A DNA stretch of 64,000 bases, taken from assembly GCF_900103845.1 (NCBI RefSeq), contig NZ_FNIJ01000006.1, positions 1 to 64,000 of the forward strand, read 5' to 3'. The stretch is from Pseudomonas jinjuensis (GTDB taxonomy: Bacteria; Pseudomonadota; Gammaproteobacteria; Pseudomonadales; Pseudomonadaceae). How positions within the stretch are numbered: position 1 is the first letter of the stretch; each line of letters starts with the position of its first letter. Both the position numbers and the translations under genes were made by a program. The notes beneath the pieces are model-generated. The model worked only from the letters and a program-made list of their open reading frames with translations. It made no database searches and was not told where the DNA came from. Below, piece after piece: positions 1 through 10,436 of this stretch.

Positions 1-40
1 TCTTATCTCACAAGCACCCACACGAATTGCTTGATTCGAC

Positions 41-53
41 TTGTTAAAGAGCA
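41..53 (-). promoter_or_regulatory. rrn boxA antitermination site
   Basis: The minus strand reads TGCTCTTTAACAA, the consensus boxA bound by NusB/S10 that makes rRNA transcription resistant to Rho. It lies about 35 bases downstream of the last promoter, as expected for an rRNA leader. Confidence 0.85.
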
Positions 54-87
54 GTTGGTTGAGGCCTTCGCTTCAACCGAGGCGCGC

Positions 88-115
88 ATTCTACGCTAAC
101 CTCTCTTTCCGTCAA
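88..115 (-). promoter_or_regulatory. rrn promoter, proximal
   Basis: On the minus strand, -35 TTGACG (115-110) and -10 TAGAAT (93-88) are separated by 16 bases. They are followed by a GCGCGCC discriminator typical of stringently controlled stable-RNA promoters. Confidence 0.8.
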
Positions 116-196
116 GCGTTATTTTCGAAATTTTCGTTTCTACTCAATCGCTTGCGCTTCCGTGAAGGTCGAGACCTTCGCATCAGCGGGAGGCGC

Positions 197-224
197 ATTC
201 TACAGCAATCAGTTTCACTGTCAA
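197..224 (-). promoter_or_regulatory. rrn promoter, middle
   Basis: On the minus strand, -35 TTGACA (224-219) and -10 TAGAAT (202-197) have a 16-base spacer and a GCGCC discriminator. The layout matches the neighbouring promoters. Confidence 0.8.
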
Positions 225-326
225 GCACCTCGATGATCGTCGCCAACCACCACTCCAACCACCTCACCACGCTTAAGTGCTTGATTTTCAAGAACTTCGT
301 CGGCGTCGTCGACTGGAGTGGGGCGC

Positions 327-354
327 ATTATAGGGACCTGGAAATTCCCGTCAA
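327..354 (-). promoter_or_regulatory. rrn promoter, distal
   Basis: On the minus strand, -35 TTGACG (354-349) and a perfect -10 TATAAT (332-327) have a 16-base spacer, followed by GCGCCCC. This is the strongest-looking of the three. Confidence 0.8.
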
Positions 355-676
355 CGACTTTTTTGAAAATTCTCAAACCAGGGATACGCCTGCACGACCG
401 AACAAACGCTCATTCAGCCCAACCGGCGCTCCTTGGCAGGACGCAGCCGCAATTGGATATGCAGCGGCACACGCACCTCTGTATCTATGCGTTCCGGTGA
501 TGATTTGATGAGGATGAGTTGGCGACCGGTCGGCTTCCAACATCTTGTTGCCACATCTCAGGGCATCGATCTGAGTTCATCCAATGGTGGAACGGTTTCT
601 CAAGGAGACACCATGCCCGGCCCTCGCTCGCCTCAGCAAGGCCGTCCACCCTTGTACAAAAACAAAAGGGGACACA
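355..676. other. intergenic region between the rRNA promoters and the BCCT gene
   Basis: I see no convincing gene here. Short open frames in this stretch lack ribosome sites and family resemblance. It should hold the promoter of the transporter gene to the right, but I could not single out a clear -35/-10 pair. Confidence 0.6.
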
Positions 677-2380
<1,704 letters not shown>

Positions 2381-2389
2381 TGGCGACGA

Positions 2390-2428
2390 GAAGCCGCCAG
2401 TCGAACCTGGCGGCTTCGGCATTTTCTG
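2390..2428 (+). terminator. terminator of the BCCT gene
   Basis: The perfect 11-bp arms GAAGCCGCCAG (2390-2400) and CTGGCGGCTTC (2407-2417) are separated by 6 bases. A short T-containing tail follows, 9 bases after the stop codon. Confidence 0.8.
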
Positions 2429-2495
2429 GCCCCCGTCTTTCCCGCGTCGGAATCCATCCCCCAACGCTCCACGTCCATTCAGAATGGGCAGCCCC

Positions 2496-2792
2496 CTACT
2501 CCTCTATCCGCCGTTCGTACTCCGGCGGCTGCTCCATATCGTCTTCCCGGCCGTTGTCGGGCTTCTGCATCGGACTGCCGCCTTGCGGCCCAGGCGATTT
2601 CTCCGGAGGAGGAACCTGTCCCGGTTGCGGCTCCTGTTCCGGCAACCAGTTGGGATCGCCCGGCCTGTCCGACGGGTGTGGCGCGGGATTCGGCTGATCG
2701 CCCCGGCCCGGGCTTTCGCCCTGCCCGGGAGTCCGCTCGGGCTGCCCCGGATTGGGCCCCTGGCCCGGCTGCCCCTGATTCTGAATACTCAT
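2496..2792 (-). CDS. Pro/Gly/Gln-rich small hypothetical protein
   Basis: The product has 98 residues and is dominated by Pro, Gly, Gln, Glu and Asp. It has no hydrophobic segment and no signal peptide, so it is probably a disordered cytosolic protein. AAGAGGC sits 6-8 bases before the ATG. The gene stands alone on the minus strand, divergent from the SulP gene. I do not recognise a characterised family and assign no function. The coding call rests on the ribosome site, the complete frame and a composition unlike a random frame of the other strand. Confidence 0.6.
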   Translation of the reverse strand: MSIQNQGQPGQGPNPGQPERTPGQGESPGRGDQPNPAPHPSDRPGDPNWLPEQEPQPGQVPPPEKSPGPQGGSPMQKPDNGREDDMEQPPEYERRIEE

Positions 2793-2948
2793 GGCGAGTG
2801 CCTCTTAATAAAGAAGAGTGACATCTTGTTGAATGGGCCGGAGCCGTTGTCGTTCAGAGATAGCGACCGGTGGCAATGACTGGCCCGGCCGCCGGCATTT
2901 CCGTACCATTCCCGCCCCTTTCGATCCCAGCAGCACCTCAGGTAAGCC

Positions 2949-4394
2949 ATGAAACCAGCCCGTCTGCGCGCCGATGTCCTGGCCGGACTCACCACATCCT
3001 TCGCCCTGGTCCCGGAGTGCATCGCCTTCGCACTGGTCGCCCATCTCAACCCGCTGATGGGCCTGTATGGCGCCTTCATCATCTGCACCCTCACCGCCCT
3101 GTTCGGCGGCCGTCCGGGAATGATCTCCGGCGCGGCCGGCTCGATGGCCGTGGTGATAGTCGCGCTGGTGGTGCAGCACGGCGTGCAGTACCTGCTGGCC
3201 ACCGTGCTGCTGGGCGGGCTGATCATGATCGCCTTCGGCCTGTTGCGCCTCGGCAAGCTGGTGCGCATGGTGCCGTACCCGGTGATGCTCGGTTTCGTCA
3301 ACGGATTGGCGATCATCATCGCGCTGGCCCAGATGGAGCATTTCAGGGCCGGCGAAACCTGGCTGAGCGGGACCTCGCTGTACCTGATGCTCGGCCTGGT
3401 GGCGCTGACCATGGCCATCGTCTACGTGCTGCCGCGCCTGACCCGCGCCGTACCCCCGGCGCTGGTGGCGATCCTCGGCGTGGGCCTGCTGGTCTACCTG
3501 CTCGGCCTGCCGACCCGCACCCTCGGCGACATGGCGCACATCGCCGGCGGCCTGCCCGCCCTGACCCTGCCGGAAGTGCCGTGGAACCTGGACACCCTGC
3601 GCATCATCGCCCCCTATGCGCTGCTCATGGCGATGGTCGGCCTGCTGGAAACCCTGCTGACCCTGAACCTCACCGACGAGATCACCGAAAGCCGCGGCTA
3701 TCCGGATCGCGAGTGCGTGGCGCTGGGCGCGGCCAACATGGTCTCCGGGCTGTTCGGCGGCATGGGCGGCTGCGCCATGATCGGCCAGACGGTGATCAAC
3801 CTCAGCTCCGGCGGCCGGGGCCGTCTCTCCGGTGTGGTCGCCGGGGTGATGATCCTGCTGTTCGTGCTGTTCCTTTCCCCGCTGATCGAACGCATTCCGC
3901 TCGCCGCGCTGGTCGGGGTGATGTTCGTGGTCGCCCAGCAGACCTTCGCCTGGGCCTCGCTGCGGGTGATCAACAAGGTGCCGCCGAGCGACGTGCTGGT
4001 CATCATCGCGGTGACCGTCATCACCGTCTTCACCGACCTGGCGACGGCGGTGCTCTGCGGCATCGTCATCGCCGCGCTGGAATTCGCCTGGAAGCACGCC
4101 CGCGAACTGTACGCCGACAGCCACCTGGAAACCGACGGCAGCAAGCTGTACCGCATCCACGGCACCCTGTTCTTCGCCTCGACCACGCCCTTCCTCGAAC
4201 AGTTCGACCCGGCGGGAGATCCGGCGCAGGTCACCCTGGACTGCCAGCATCTGAGCTTCGTCGACTACTCGGCCATCGCCGCGCTGAAGACTCTGCGGGA
4301 ACGCTATGACAGGGCCGGAAAGCACCTGCGGGTGGTGCATCTGTCGGAGCGCTGCAAGCAGTTGCTGAAGCGGGCGGGGATACAGCACGGGTGA
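2949..4394 (+). CDS. SulP family anion permease with C-terminal STAS domain
   Basis: This is an inner-membrane anion transporter (sulfate, bicarbonate or dicarboxylate class). The 481-residue product has a transport domain of 10 or more hydrophobic segments from residue 8 to about 385. It opens with the typical SulP stretch around LVPECIAFALVA. A STAS domain spans about residues 395-478, including the VTLDCQHLSFVDYSAIAAL strand-loop-helix. In many SulP proteins a Ser in that loop is phosphorylated, and here Ser of DYSAI fits. It is shorter than plant and E. coli DauA-type SulPs, as for many bacterial members. AGGTAAG precedes the ATG. The substrate is not determinable, and no sulfate-assimilation genes lie nearby. 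Confidence 0.88.
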   Translation: MKPARLRADVLAGLTTSFALVPECIAFALVAHLNPLMGLYGAFIICTLTALFGGRPGMISGAAGSMAVVIVALVVQHGVQYLLATVLLGGLIMIAFGLLRLGKLVRMVPYPVMLGFVNGLAIIIALAQMEHFRAGETWLSGTSLYLMLGLVALTMAIVYVLPRLTRAVPPALVAILGVGLLVYLLGLPTRTLGDMAHIAGGLPALTLPEVPWNLDTLRIIAPYALLMAMVGLLETLLTLNLTDEITESRGYPDRECVALGAANMVSGLFGGMGGCAMIGQTVINLSSGGRGRLSGVVAGVMILLFVLFLSPLIERIPLAALVGVMFVVAQQTFAWASLRVINKVPPSDVLVIIAVTVITVFTDLATAVLCGIVIAALEFAWKHARELYADSHLETDGSKLYRIHGTLFFASTTPFLEQFDPAGDPAQVTLDCQHLSFVDYSAIAALKTLRERYDRAGKHLRVVHLSERCKQLLKRAGIQHG

Positions 4395-4461
4395 GGACTG
4401 CCGAGTACGCTAGCTGACGTTTTCCCCAGCCCTGGCGTTACGGCCCTTCCGCATCCCTGTC

Positions 4462-4504
4462 GCCCGCCCCATCCTGCGTGCCAGCGGCTTCGGATGGGGC
4501 GGGC
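4462..4504 (-). terminator. hairpin downstream of the APC permease
   Basis: A perfect 13-bp stem (4462-4474 with 4492-4504) encloses a 17-base loop. It lies just past the stop codon of the permease and between convergent genes. It has no U-tract on either strand, so it may work as an mRNA-stabilising or Rho-assisted end rather than a classic intrinsic terminator. Confidence 0.5.
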
Positions 4505-4510
4505 CGGGTG

Positions 4511-5899
<1,389 letters not shown>

Positions 5900-6009
5900 A
5901 GCTGCCTCCGGGGGCTACTTGTTCTTGTTGGGCTGAGGCGGCCTGTCTCCGTGCCGAAGACGTGGTGGAAGGGACATCAGCGCTGCGGAGAAAGCTCGGG
6001 CCGTGGCTG

Positions 6010-6086
6010 AATGTTATTTTTTTGATCAGGAAATGTTCTTTCCTTTTATTTTGTTTTTTCCTGTTTCTGGTTAATAAAATTATCCA
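6010..6086. promoter_or_regulatory. AT-rich divergent control region between permease and Lrp-type gene
   Basis: This 77-base island has several T-runs and stands out sharply from the GC-rich surroundings. It lies in the divergent gap. Lrp-family proteins bind such AT-rich curved DNA, so it is the likely operator for both genes. I cannot define individual half-sites with confidence. Confidence 0.45.
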
Positions 6087-6150
6087 ATCCCCCCAAAGCG
6101 CAGAGCTGACGCGGGTGAGGCGGACCGGACCATCAACGGGAGGACAAGGC

Positions 6151-6609
6151 ATGGCAGAACTGGACAGCATCGATCGGGCGATCCTGGAAATACTTCAGAT
6201 CAATGGCCGGCTGACCAACGCGGAGGTGGCATCCAGGATCAACCTGTCGCCACCCGCCTGCTGGAAACGGCTCAAGCGCCTGGAAGAAGAGGTCATCGTC
6301 GGCTATCACGCCACCTTGAACCAGGAAGCCCTGGGACTCGGCCTTTTCGCCTTCATCAGCATCACGCTGGACTCCCACTCCGAGGAGGCGATGCAGAAGT
6401 TCGAACAGGGCATCCAGAAACTGCCGAACGTAGTGGCCTGCCACACCGTCTCGGGGCGCTACGACTACCTGCTGCAGGTCGTCGTGAAGGACATGGCGGC
6501 GTTCCACGAACTCGCCCTGCATCGCATCCGCCCCCTGGGCAACGTCAAGGAGATGTACACCGGTTTCTCGCTGAAGGAGATCAAGCGCTCGCCCTGCCTG
6601 CCCATATAG
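6151..6609 (+). CDS. Lrp/AsnC family transcriptional regulator
   Basis: This 152-residue cytosolic DNA-binding regulator is of typical Lrp length. The N-terminal winged HTH (about 4-60) contains LDSIDRAILEILQINGRLT and the recognition helix region LSPPACWKRLKRLEE. The C-terminal RAM domain (about 65-148) binds amino acids and forms oligomers. A much longer frame opens at 5962, but ATG 6151 has GGGAGGAC six bases upstream and begins exactly where the family begins. It is divergent from the amino acid permease, which is its probable target. Confidence 0.9.
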   Translation: MAELDSIDRAILEILQINGRLTNAEVASRINLSPPACWKRLKRLEEEVIVGYHATLNQEALGLGLFAFISITLDSHSEEAMQKFEQGIQKLPNVVACHTVSGRYDYLLQVVVKDMAAFHELALHRIRPLGNVKEMYTGFSLKEIKRSPCLPI

Positions 6610-6899
6610 CGACTGACCGCAACCGGTGCCTCCGCTGTCGCCGGTGTGCCGGGGAAGGGCTTGCCATGGCCTGGCAGTAGCGGAAGCGGTGATTCTTGCG
6701 CGAAGTGGCAGCGCCTCTCCGGAAGGAGGGGTCATCAACTTCTCGGAACAGGCTGGTGGGGTAATCAACTATCGAGCGGTACTCGTCGGCCTTGGTGTTG
6801 CCACGAGCGTCGTACTCACGGGCCCGGAGCGGCGGCCAAATCCCAAAAGACGAGCAGAAGGTGTCGCTCGGCGATACGAGCATCCATTCTCGAAGGGGC

Positions 6900-7841
6900 T
6901 CATGCCCGCCAGGGAAGAGGCGGTGCAATCAGACGCGGTCCATCGAATCCGACCACCTCGCCGAACCTCGCACTCCCCTCCTCCCATTCACGCTGGGCCA
7001 GGGCGATCTCCTCCCTGCTGTGCCCCACGAAGTTCCACCACAGGAAGATTTCCTCCGTGAACGGCACGCCACCGAGCAGGACGGCCCTTGCCCCGGCGGG
7101 AGCTTCCAGCTCGAGCGACTCCAGTCCCCGCCCGAGATAGGCCAGTTCGTTCGCGGCGAAAGCCGTGCCATTCACCCGCCATTCGCCGATCAGGGGCAGG
7201 ACGCAATATTCGAAGCCGGGATCGAGATTCAGCCTGGTGCTCGCAGCGTCGTTCGCCGCCAGATCGAGACCAACCAGCGGCGAGAAGGTAGCGGCCGGCG
7301 AGGTGCGCTGTTCGAAGCTCCCGGCGAGGAGCGTGAAACCGAAGCCCTCCGACTGCCACCGGGGCAGATCGGCATGGTGAGTGAACACCGGCGCTCGTTC
7401 GCGCTCAGACGCCGGCAAGGCAATCCACAACTGCACGGCATGCAGACGGCTCTCGCCTGGCAGGGTCTCTTCGGTGTGGGTGATCCCGTAACCGGCGGTC
7501 ATCAGGTTCACCTGGCCAGGACGGATCACCTGGGCATTGCCCAGACTGTCGCGGTGAAGCACTTCGCCTTCGATCATCCAGGTGAAGGTTTGCAGGCCGA
7601 TATGCGGATGTGGTCCCACGCGCAAACCGTCGCCGGATTCGAAGATCGCCGGGCCGGCATGGTCGAGGAAACACCAGGCGCCGACCATGCGCCTATGGCG
7701 TGAGGGGAGCAACCGGCTGACCGGGATTCCGCCGCCAATCTCGGCAGCGCGGGCGACGATTCGCTGTATGGACCGATTGCCATCGTTCAACGGACAGTCG
7801 TAGGAGGATGACAGTTCGCATTGTGTTTCGTGGGTGCTCAT
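6900..7841 (-). CDS. pirin family protein (bicupin)
   Basis: This cytosolic bicupin metalloprotein has 313 residues. The N-terminal cupin has the complete pirin metal set: His78 and His80 in GPHPHIG, and His122 and Glu124 in THTEE, with the spacing of human pirin (2-42-2). Some bacterial pirins are quercetin 2,3-dioxygenases and others are redox or stress-linked regulators; which applies here is unknown. The ATG follows GAGAAGAGAG. It lies 27 bases downstream of a flavin reductase gene on the same strand, so the two are probably co-transcribed. Confidence 0.88.
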   Translation of the reverse strand: MSTHETQCELSSSYDCPLNDGNRSIQRIVARAAEIGGGIPVSRLLPSRHRRMVGAWCFLDHAGPAIFESGDGLRVGPHPHIGLQTFTWMIEGEVLHRDSLGNAQVIRPGQVNLMTAGYGITHTEETLPGESRLHAVQLWIALPASERERAPVFTHHADLPRWQSEGFGFTLLAGSFEQRTSPAATFSPLVGLDLAANDAASTRLNLDPGFEYCVLPLIGEWRVNGTAFAANELAYLGRGLESLELEAPAGARAVLLGGVPFTEEIFLWWNFVGHSREEIALAQREWEEGSARFGEVVGFDGPRLIAPPLPWRA

Positions 7842-7868
7842 CGCTTGGTCTCTCTTCTCCGGGGCTGC

Positions 7869-8432
7869 TTATTTCCGGTGACTCAAGGTCCAGTCCTGGA
7901 GCGCCATGAGCAGTCCGCGGAGATACTCGCGGGTCGTCTCGTCGGTGAGGCGGCCCCGGTCATCGAACACCTTCTGGGCGGTGGAGATCATCAGTTCGGG
8001 CCGGTTGAGCGGGCGCATGTCCAGGAAGACCATGCTCTGCCGCAAGTGGTACTGCGCCCTTGCCGTGCCGAAACGACCGGCACTGGCCCCCATCAGGGCG
8101 ACAGGCTTGCCGGCGAATGGTTGATCCGGCGGACGCGAAACCCAGTCGATGGCGTTCTTCAGCACCCCTGGCACTGAATAGTTGTACTCCGGCGTGGCGA
8201 TGAGCAGCGCATCGGCAGCCCGGATCTGTTCGCGCAGGTGCTCGACGGCGGGAGGAAAGCCTTTCGCGTAGACATCCTCGTCATACAAGGGGATCTCCGT
8301 GATATCCGCCAGTTCGATTCTCATGCCCGCCGGCGCCAGGTTGCTGGCCTCCCGAAGCGCTGCGGTGTTGAACGAACCACGCCGCAAACTGCCGGAGATA
8401 CCCAACACATTGATCCTGGGAGATTCATTCAA
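7869..8432 (-). CDS. NADPH-dependent FMN reductase family protein
   Basis: This 187-residue flavodoxin-fold quinone/azo/chromate-reductase-type enzyme uses FMN and NAD(P)H. The phosphate-binding loop GISGSLRRGSFN is near the N-terminus, and the FMN-contact motif TPEYNYSVPGVLKNAIDW lies mid-protein. The reading frame is open upstream to 8486. The family-like N-terminus begins at a TTG (8432) with GAGGAG seven bases before it, so a TTG start is proposed. The pirin gene follows 27 bases downstream, suggesting a two-gene redox operon. Confidence 0.85.
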   Translation of the reverse strand: MNESPRINVLGISGSLRRGSFNTAALREASNLAPAGMRIELADITEIPLYDEDVYAKGFPPAVEHLREQIRAADALLIATPEYNYSVPGVLKNAIDWVSRPPDQPFAGKPVALMGASAGRFGTARAQYHLRQSMVFLDMRPLNRPELMISTAQKVFDDRGRLTDETTREYLRGLLMALQDWTLSHRK

Positions 8433-9115
8433 GGCAGCTCTCCTCACATGAACGGTTTGCCAGAGATGACGACCTTCGGTCAGCACCTTCCCGGAAATCG
8501 GCCATCCTGGCCATTGCAGCCGAACCGCGGCCCCGCAATTCCACTGCGGAGATTGAAAAGACTAGTCAACGACCTGGCCTGCGATGCGACCTTCAGTCGC
8601 CAACGGAAGCAACGGTAATTCCGCAACGAAGCCCTTGGTAGGCCTATCAGCCAGCTCTCAGAGTTCCATTCCGTGAACACTGGACTCCACAGCTCCGGCA
8701 GGCATTTTCCCGCTGTCGATGGCGTAGCTCCTTCGAAGAGCCAATGGAAGTCATCTGAAGCCGATCTGGATATCAGCCAAGTCGCCTATTGAATGGTGCG
8801 GAGGGGGGGAGTCGCCAACGGTGTGCCTCCTGGAAAGATTCGGTATTAATTCTGATGCGTCATTTCTCGCTCAGGGGCTACTTACCGGTCAGGTCTCCGC
8901 AGGAGCGCCGTATGCTCCAGAGCGCTTTTCAGGAAGAAGCTTAGTTTCGCCATAACCATTGCCTCCGGGCTGAGTTTGAATTGAATTACTCATCCGAAGA
9001 GCTGGCCGGTTACCCCCGAGCGAAAAGACTGCAAAGAATGCCAACTACACCTTGACGACCAGGTCCGGAGTGAATCGTTCTGAGCGCATTTTGAGCAAGT
9101 TTGCGCACGTCGCTG
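8433..9115. other. gene-poor region
   Basis: About 680 bases have no credible coding sequence. Open frames here are short, lack ribosome sites and look compositionally random. The stretch precedes a decayed tRNA gene and its terminator and may be degraded sequence at an old insertion point. Confidence 0.55.
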
Positions 9116-9117
9116 AA

Positions 9118-9155
9118 ACAAAAAGCTCAAGCTGCTAAGTGCTTGAGCTTCTTCG
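9118..9155 (-). terminator. minus-strand terminator after the tRNA-Pro remnant
   Basis: The inverted repeat AAGCTCAAGC/GCTTGAGCTT has an 8-base loop. On the minus strand it is followed by TTTTTG, a classic intrinsic terminator. It lies directly 3' of the decayed tRNA. Confidence 0.7.
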
Positions 9156-9162
9156 AGAGTTT

Positions 9163-9214
9163 GGGTGGGACGGAGTGATTCTAACACTCTACCCCTCGCA
9201 CCCCATGCCAGTGG
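9163..9214 (-). pseudogene. 3' half of a degraded tRNA-Pro(GGG) gene
   Basis: The minus strand reads through an anticodon loop ATGGGGT, a variable region, a T-arm (AGTGTTAGAATCACT) and an acceptor strand CCGTCCCA. Compared from memory with Pseudomonas tRNA-Pro(GGG), it differs at about four positions. These include the T-loop C of TTCGA, changed to A, and the CCA-proximal bases. The 5' half is not recognisable. A 3' tRNA fragment followed by a terminator is what integration at a tRNA end often leaves behind. Confidence 0.65.
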
Positions 9215-9250
9215 TCGACCTCGTAACTCACTGATTTTTCTAACATAACC

Positions 9251-9320
9251 TAGGGCGCTCGCTGCAACCGATGTCCTACGCAACCTGACGGTTTTCAACG
9301 ACTTCCCGCAAAAGTCCCTG
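9251..9320 (+). repeat. 70-bp direct repeat, left copy
   Basis: This 70-base block, beginning TAGGGCGCTCGCTGCAACCG, recurs at 36534-36603 in the same orientation with 3 mismatches. Weaker similarity extends left through the tRNA-Pro remnant to about 9195. The two copies bracket the 27-kb acyl-CoA catabolic cluster. Confidence 0.85.
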
Positions 9321-9345
9321 ACCGGGATGGCACGTCCTGCTGCCA

Positions 9346-10410
9346 TTAGGGACGACCGGCGATCCACTGCGCGGCGCGCTCGAACAGCCTTTGCGCGGTA
9401 GCGTGGAGTTGCTGGCCAATCTCGCGCGGAGCCTTACCGGCGCACGCACGGGCATGGGTACCTTCCAGAACGATGCCCAGTTTGTAGCAGGCCAGCACGG
9501 CGTACCAGTGCACATTGTCCAGGTCTCGCTGGCTGCCCTTGGCGTACCGGGCTACCAATTCATCGGCCCTGGGGAAGCCCACCCAGGGTTGGGGTGCTGC
9601 CGGCCCAGCGGATACACCATTGGCGTCCGGCCAGGTAGCCAGCATCCAACCCAGATCGAGCAACGGGTCGCCCGCCGTGGTCATTTCCCAGTCGACGACC
9701 GCGGCCAGTGCGGGGCCATCCTTGCGGAACATGACATTGGCCAGATGGTAGTCGCCGTGCATCAGCCCCGGCAGGAACGACTTCGGCCGCTTCTCCTCCA
9801 GCCAGCGGCCGATACTTGCCACATCACCCAGCGCTGCCGTGCCGGTCCACCCGGCGTACTCGGCGTAACCGTCCAACTGTGCCTTCCAACGCGGTACCTG
9901 ACGCTCGAGGAATCCGTCGAGCCTGCCCAGATCGGCCAGGCCAACGCCCTTCAGATCCACCCGCCCCAAGGCCGCCGCGCCATCCGCCAATGCCAAACCC
10001 ATGGCGTGCCGGATGGCAGGATCGCTGGCGTGCAGTTCCGGCATCTCGGCGCAGGCGTTGAAGCCCTCGACCGGTTCCATGAGGTAAAAGGCCGAGCCCA
10101 GTACCTCAACGCTTTCACAGCCGGCGATAAAACCGGCGTGCGGCACCTCGGTGTCCTTAAGGGCCGCGAGCACCCGCATCTCGCGGCGCATGGTGCTGTT
10201 GCCATCGACCCGCGGATGCAGCGGCGGGCGGCGCAACACGAAGTCGCGCCCGCCACGCTGAAAACGCAACAGCAGATTCTGGGTGCCGCCGGCCAGCGAC
10301 TGCGCACCGACGATGGGGCCCTCACCCAGCCCCTGCTCATCCATCCACCCGATCAGCCGTTCAATGTCCACTAGTGCCTGCCAGCGCAGGCCGTTTGCCA
10401 GATCACTCAT
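9346..10410 (-). CDS. APH-family phosphotransferase (acyl-CoA/hydroxyacid kinase type)
   Basis: This soluble kinase-fold protein has 354 residues. The catalytic loop HGDYHLANV begins near residue 218, and the metal-binding motif DWEMTTAGDP near 240, as in aminoglycoside/choline kinases. Its partner is an ACAD10/11-type dehydrogenase 26 bases upstream in the same operon. In mammalian ACAD10/11 these two domains are one polypeptide. In the P. putida levulinate (lva) pathway a related kinase phosphorylates 4-hydroxyacyl-CoA. I infer a similar hydroxyacyl-CoA kinase rather than antibiotic resistance. ATG 10410 is preferred over GTG 10413 because GAGGG sits seven bases before it. No LvaB-like small subunit is seen here. 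Confidence 0.85.
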   Translation of the reverse strand: MSDLANGLRWQALVDIERLIGWMDEQGLGEGPIVGAQSLAGGTQNLLLRFQRGGRDFVLRRPPLHPRVDGNSTMRREMRVLAALKDTEVPHAGFIAGCESVEVLGSAFYLMEPVEGFNACAEMPELHASDPAIRHAMGLALADGAAALGRVDLKGVGLADLGRLDGFLERQVPRWKAQLDGYAEYAGWTGTAALGDVASIGRWLEEKRPKSFLPGLMHGDYHLANVMFRKDGPALAAVVDWEMTTAGDPLLDLGWMLATWPDANGVSAGPAAPQPWVGFPRADELVARYAKGSQRDLDNVHWYAVLACYKLGIVLEGTHARACAGKAPREIGQQLHATAQRLFERAAQWIAGRP

Positions 10411-10436
10411 CACTCATCCCTCTTGCATCGGATAGG

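Larger units (their letters stand above)
1..326 (-). other. 5' leader and promoter region of an rRNA operon (16S gene lies left of the window)
   Basis: Read on the minus strand, this stretch carries three sigma70 promoters followed by a boxA element and the AT-rich sequence that in pseudomonads precedes 16S rRNA. No 16S sequence is inside the window, so the structural RNA must start to the left of position 1. The assignment rests on the boxA match and on recognition of the Pseudomonas rRNA leader from memory. The alternative, the leader of a stable tRNA operon, is less likely because of boxA. Confidence 0.8.

Noticed and set aside
41..508. 155-codon plus-strand frame over the rRNA promoters
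   Set aside because: It is explained fully by the minus-strand promoter array; there is no start site or family.
2805..4388. Long minus-strand open frame (527 codons) opposite the SulP gene
   Set aside because: Its His/Gln/Gly/Asp-rich product is typical of an antisense shadow in GC-rich DNA. The plus strand encodes a complete SulP protein.
8990..9367. 125-codon minus-strand frame over the tRNA-Pro remnant and the 70-bp repeat
   Set aside because: It reads through a terminator, a tRNA fragment and a repeat and has no ribosome site.
9346..10410. APH-family gene as an aminoglycoside resistance gene
   Set aside because: Its operon partner is an ACAD10/11-type dehydrogenase, and the sequence belongs with acyl-CoA-linked kinases.
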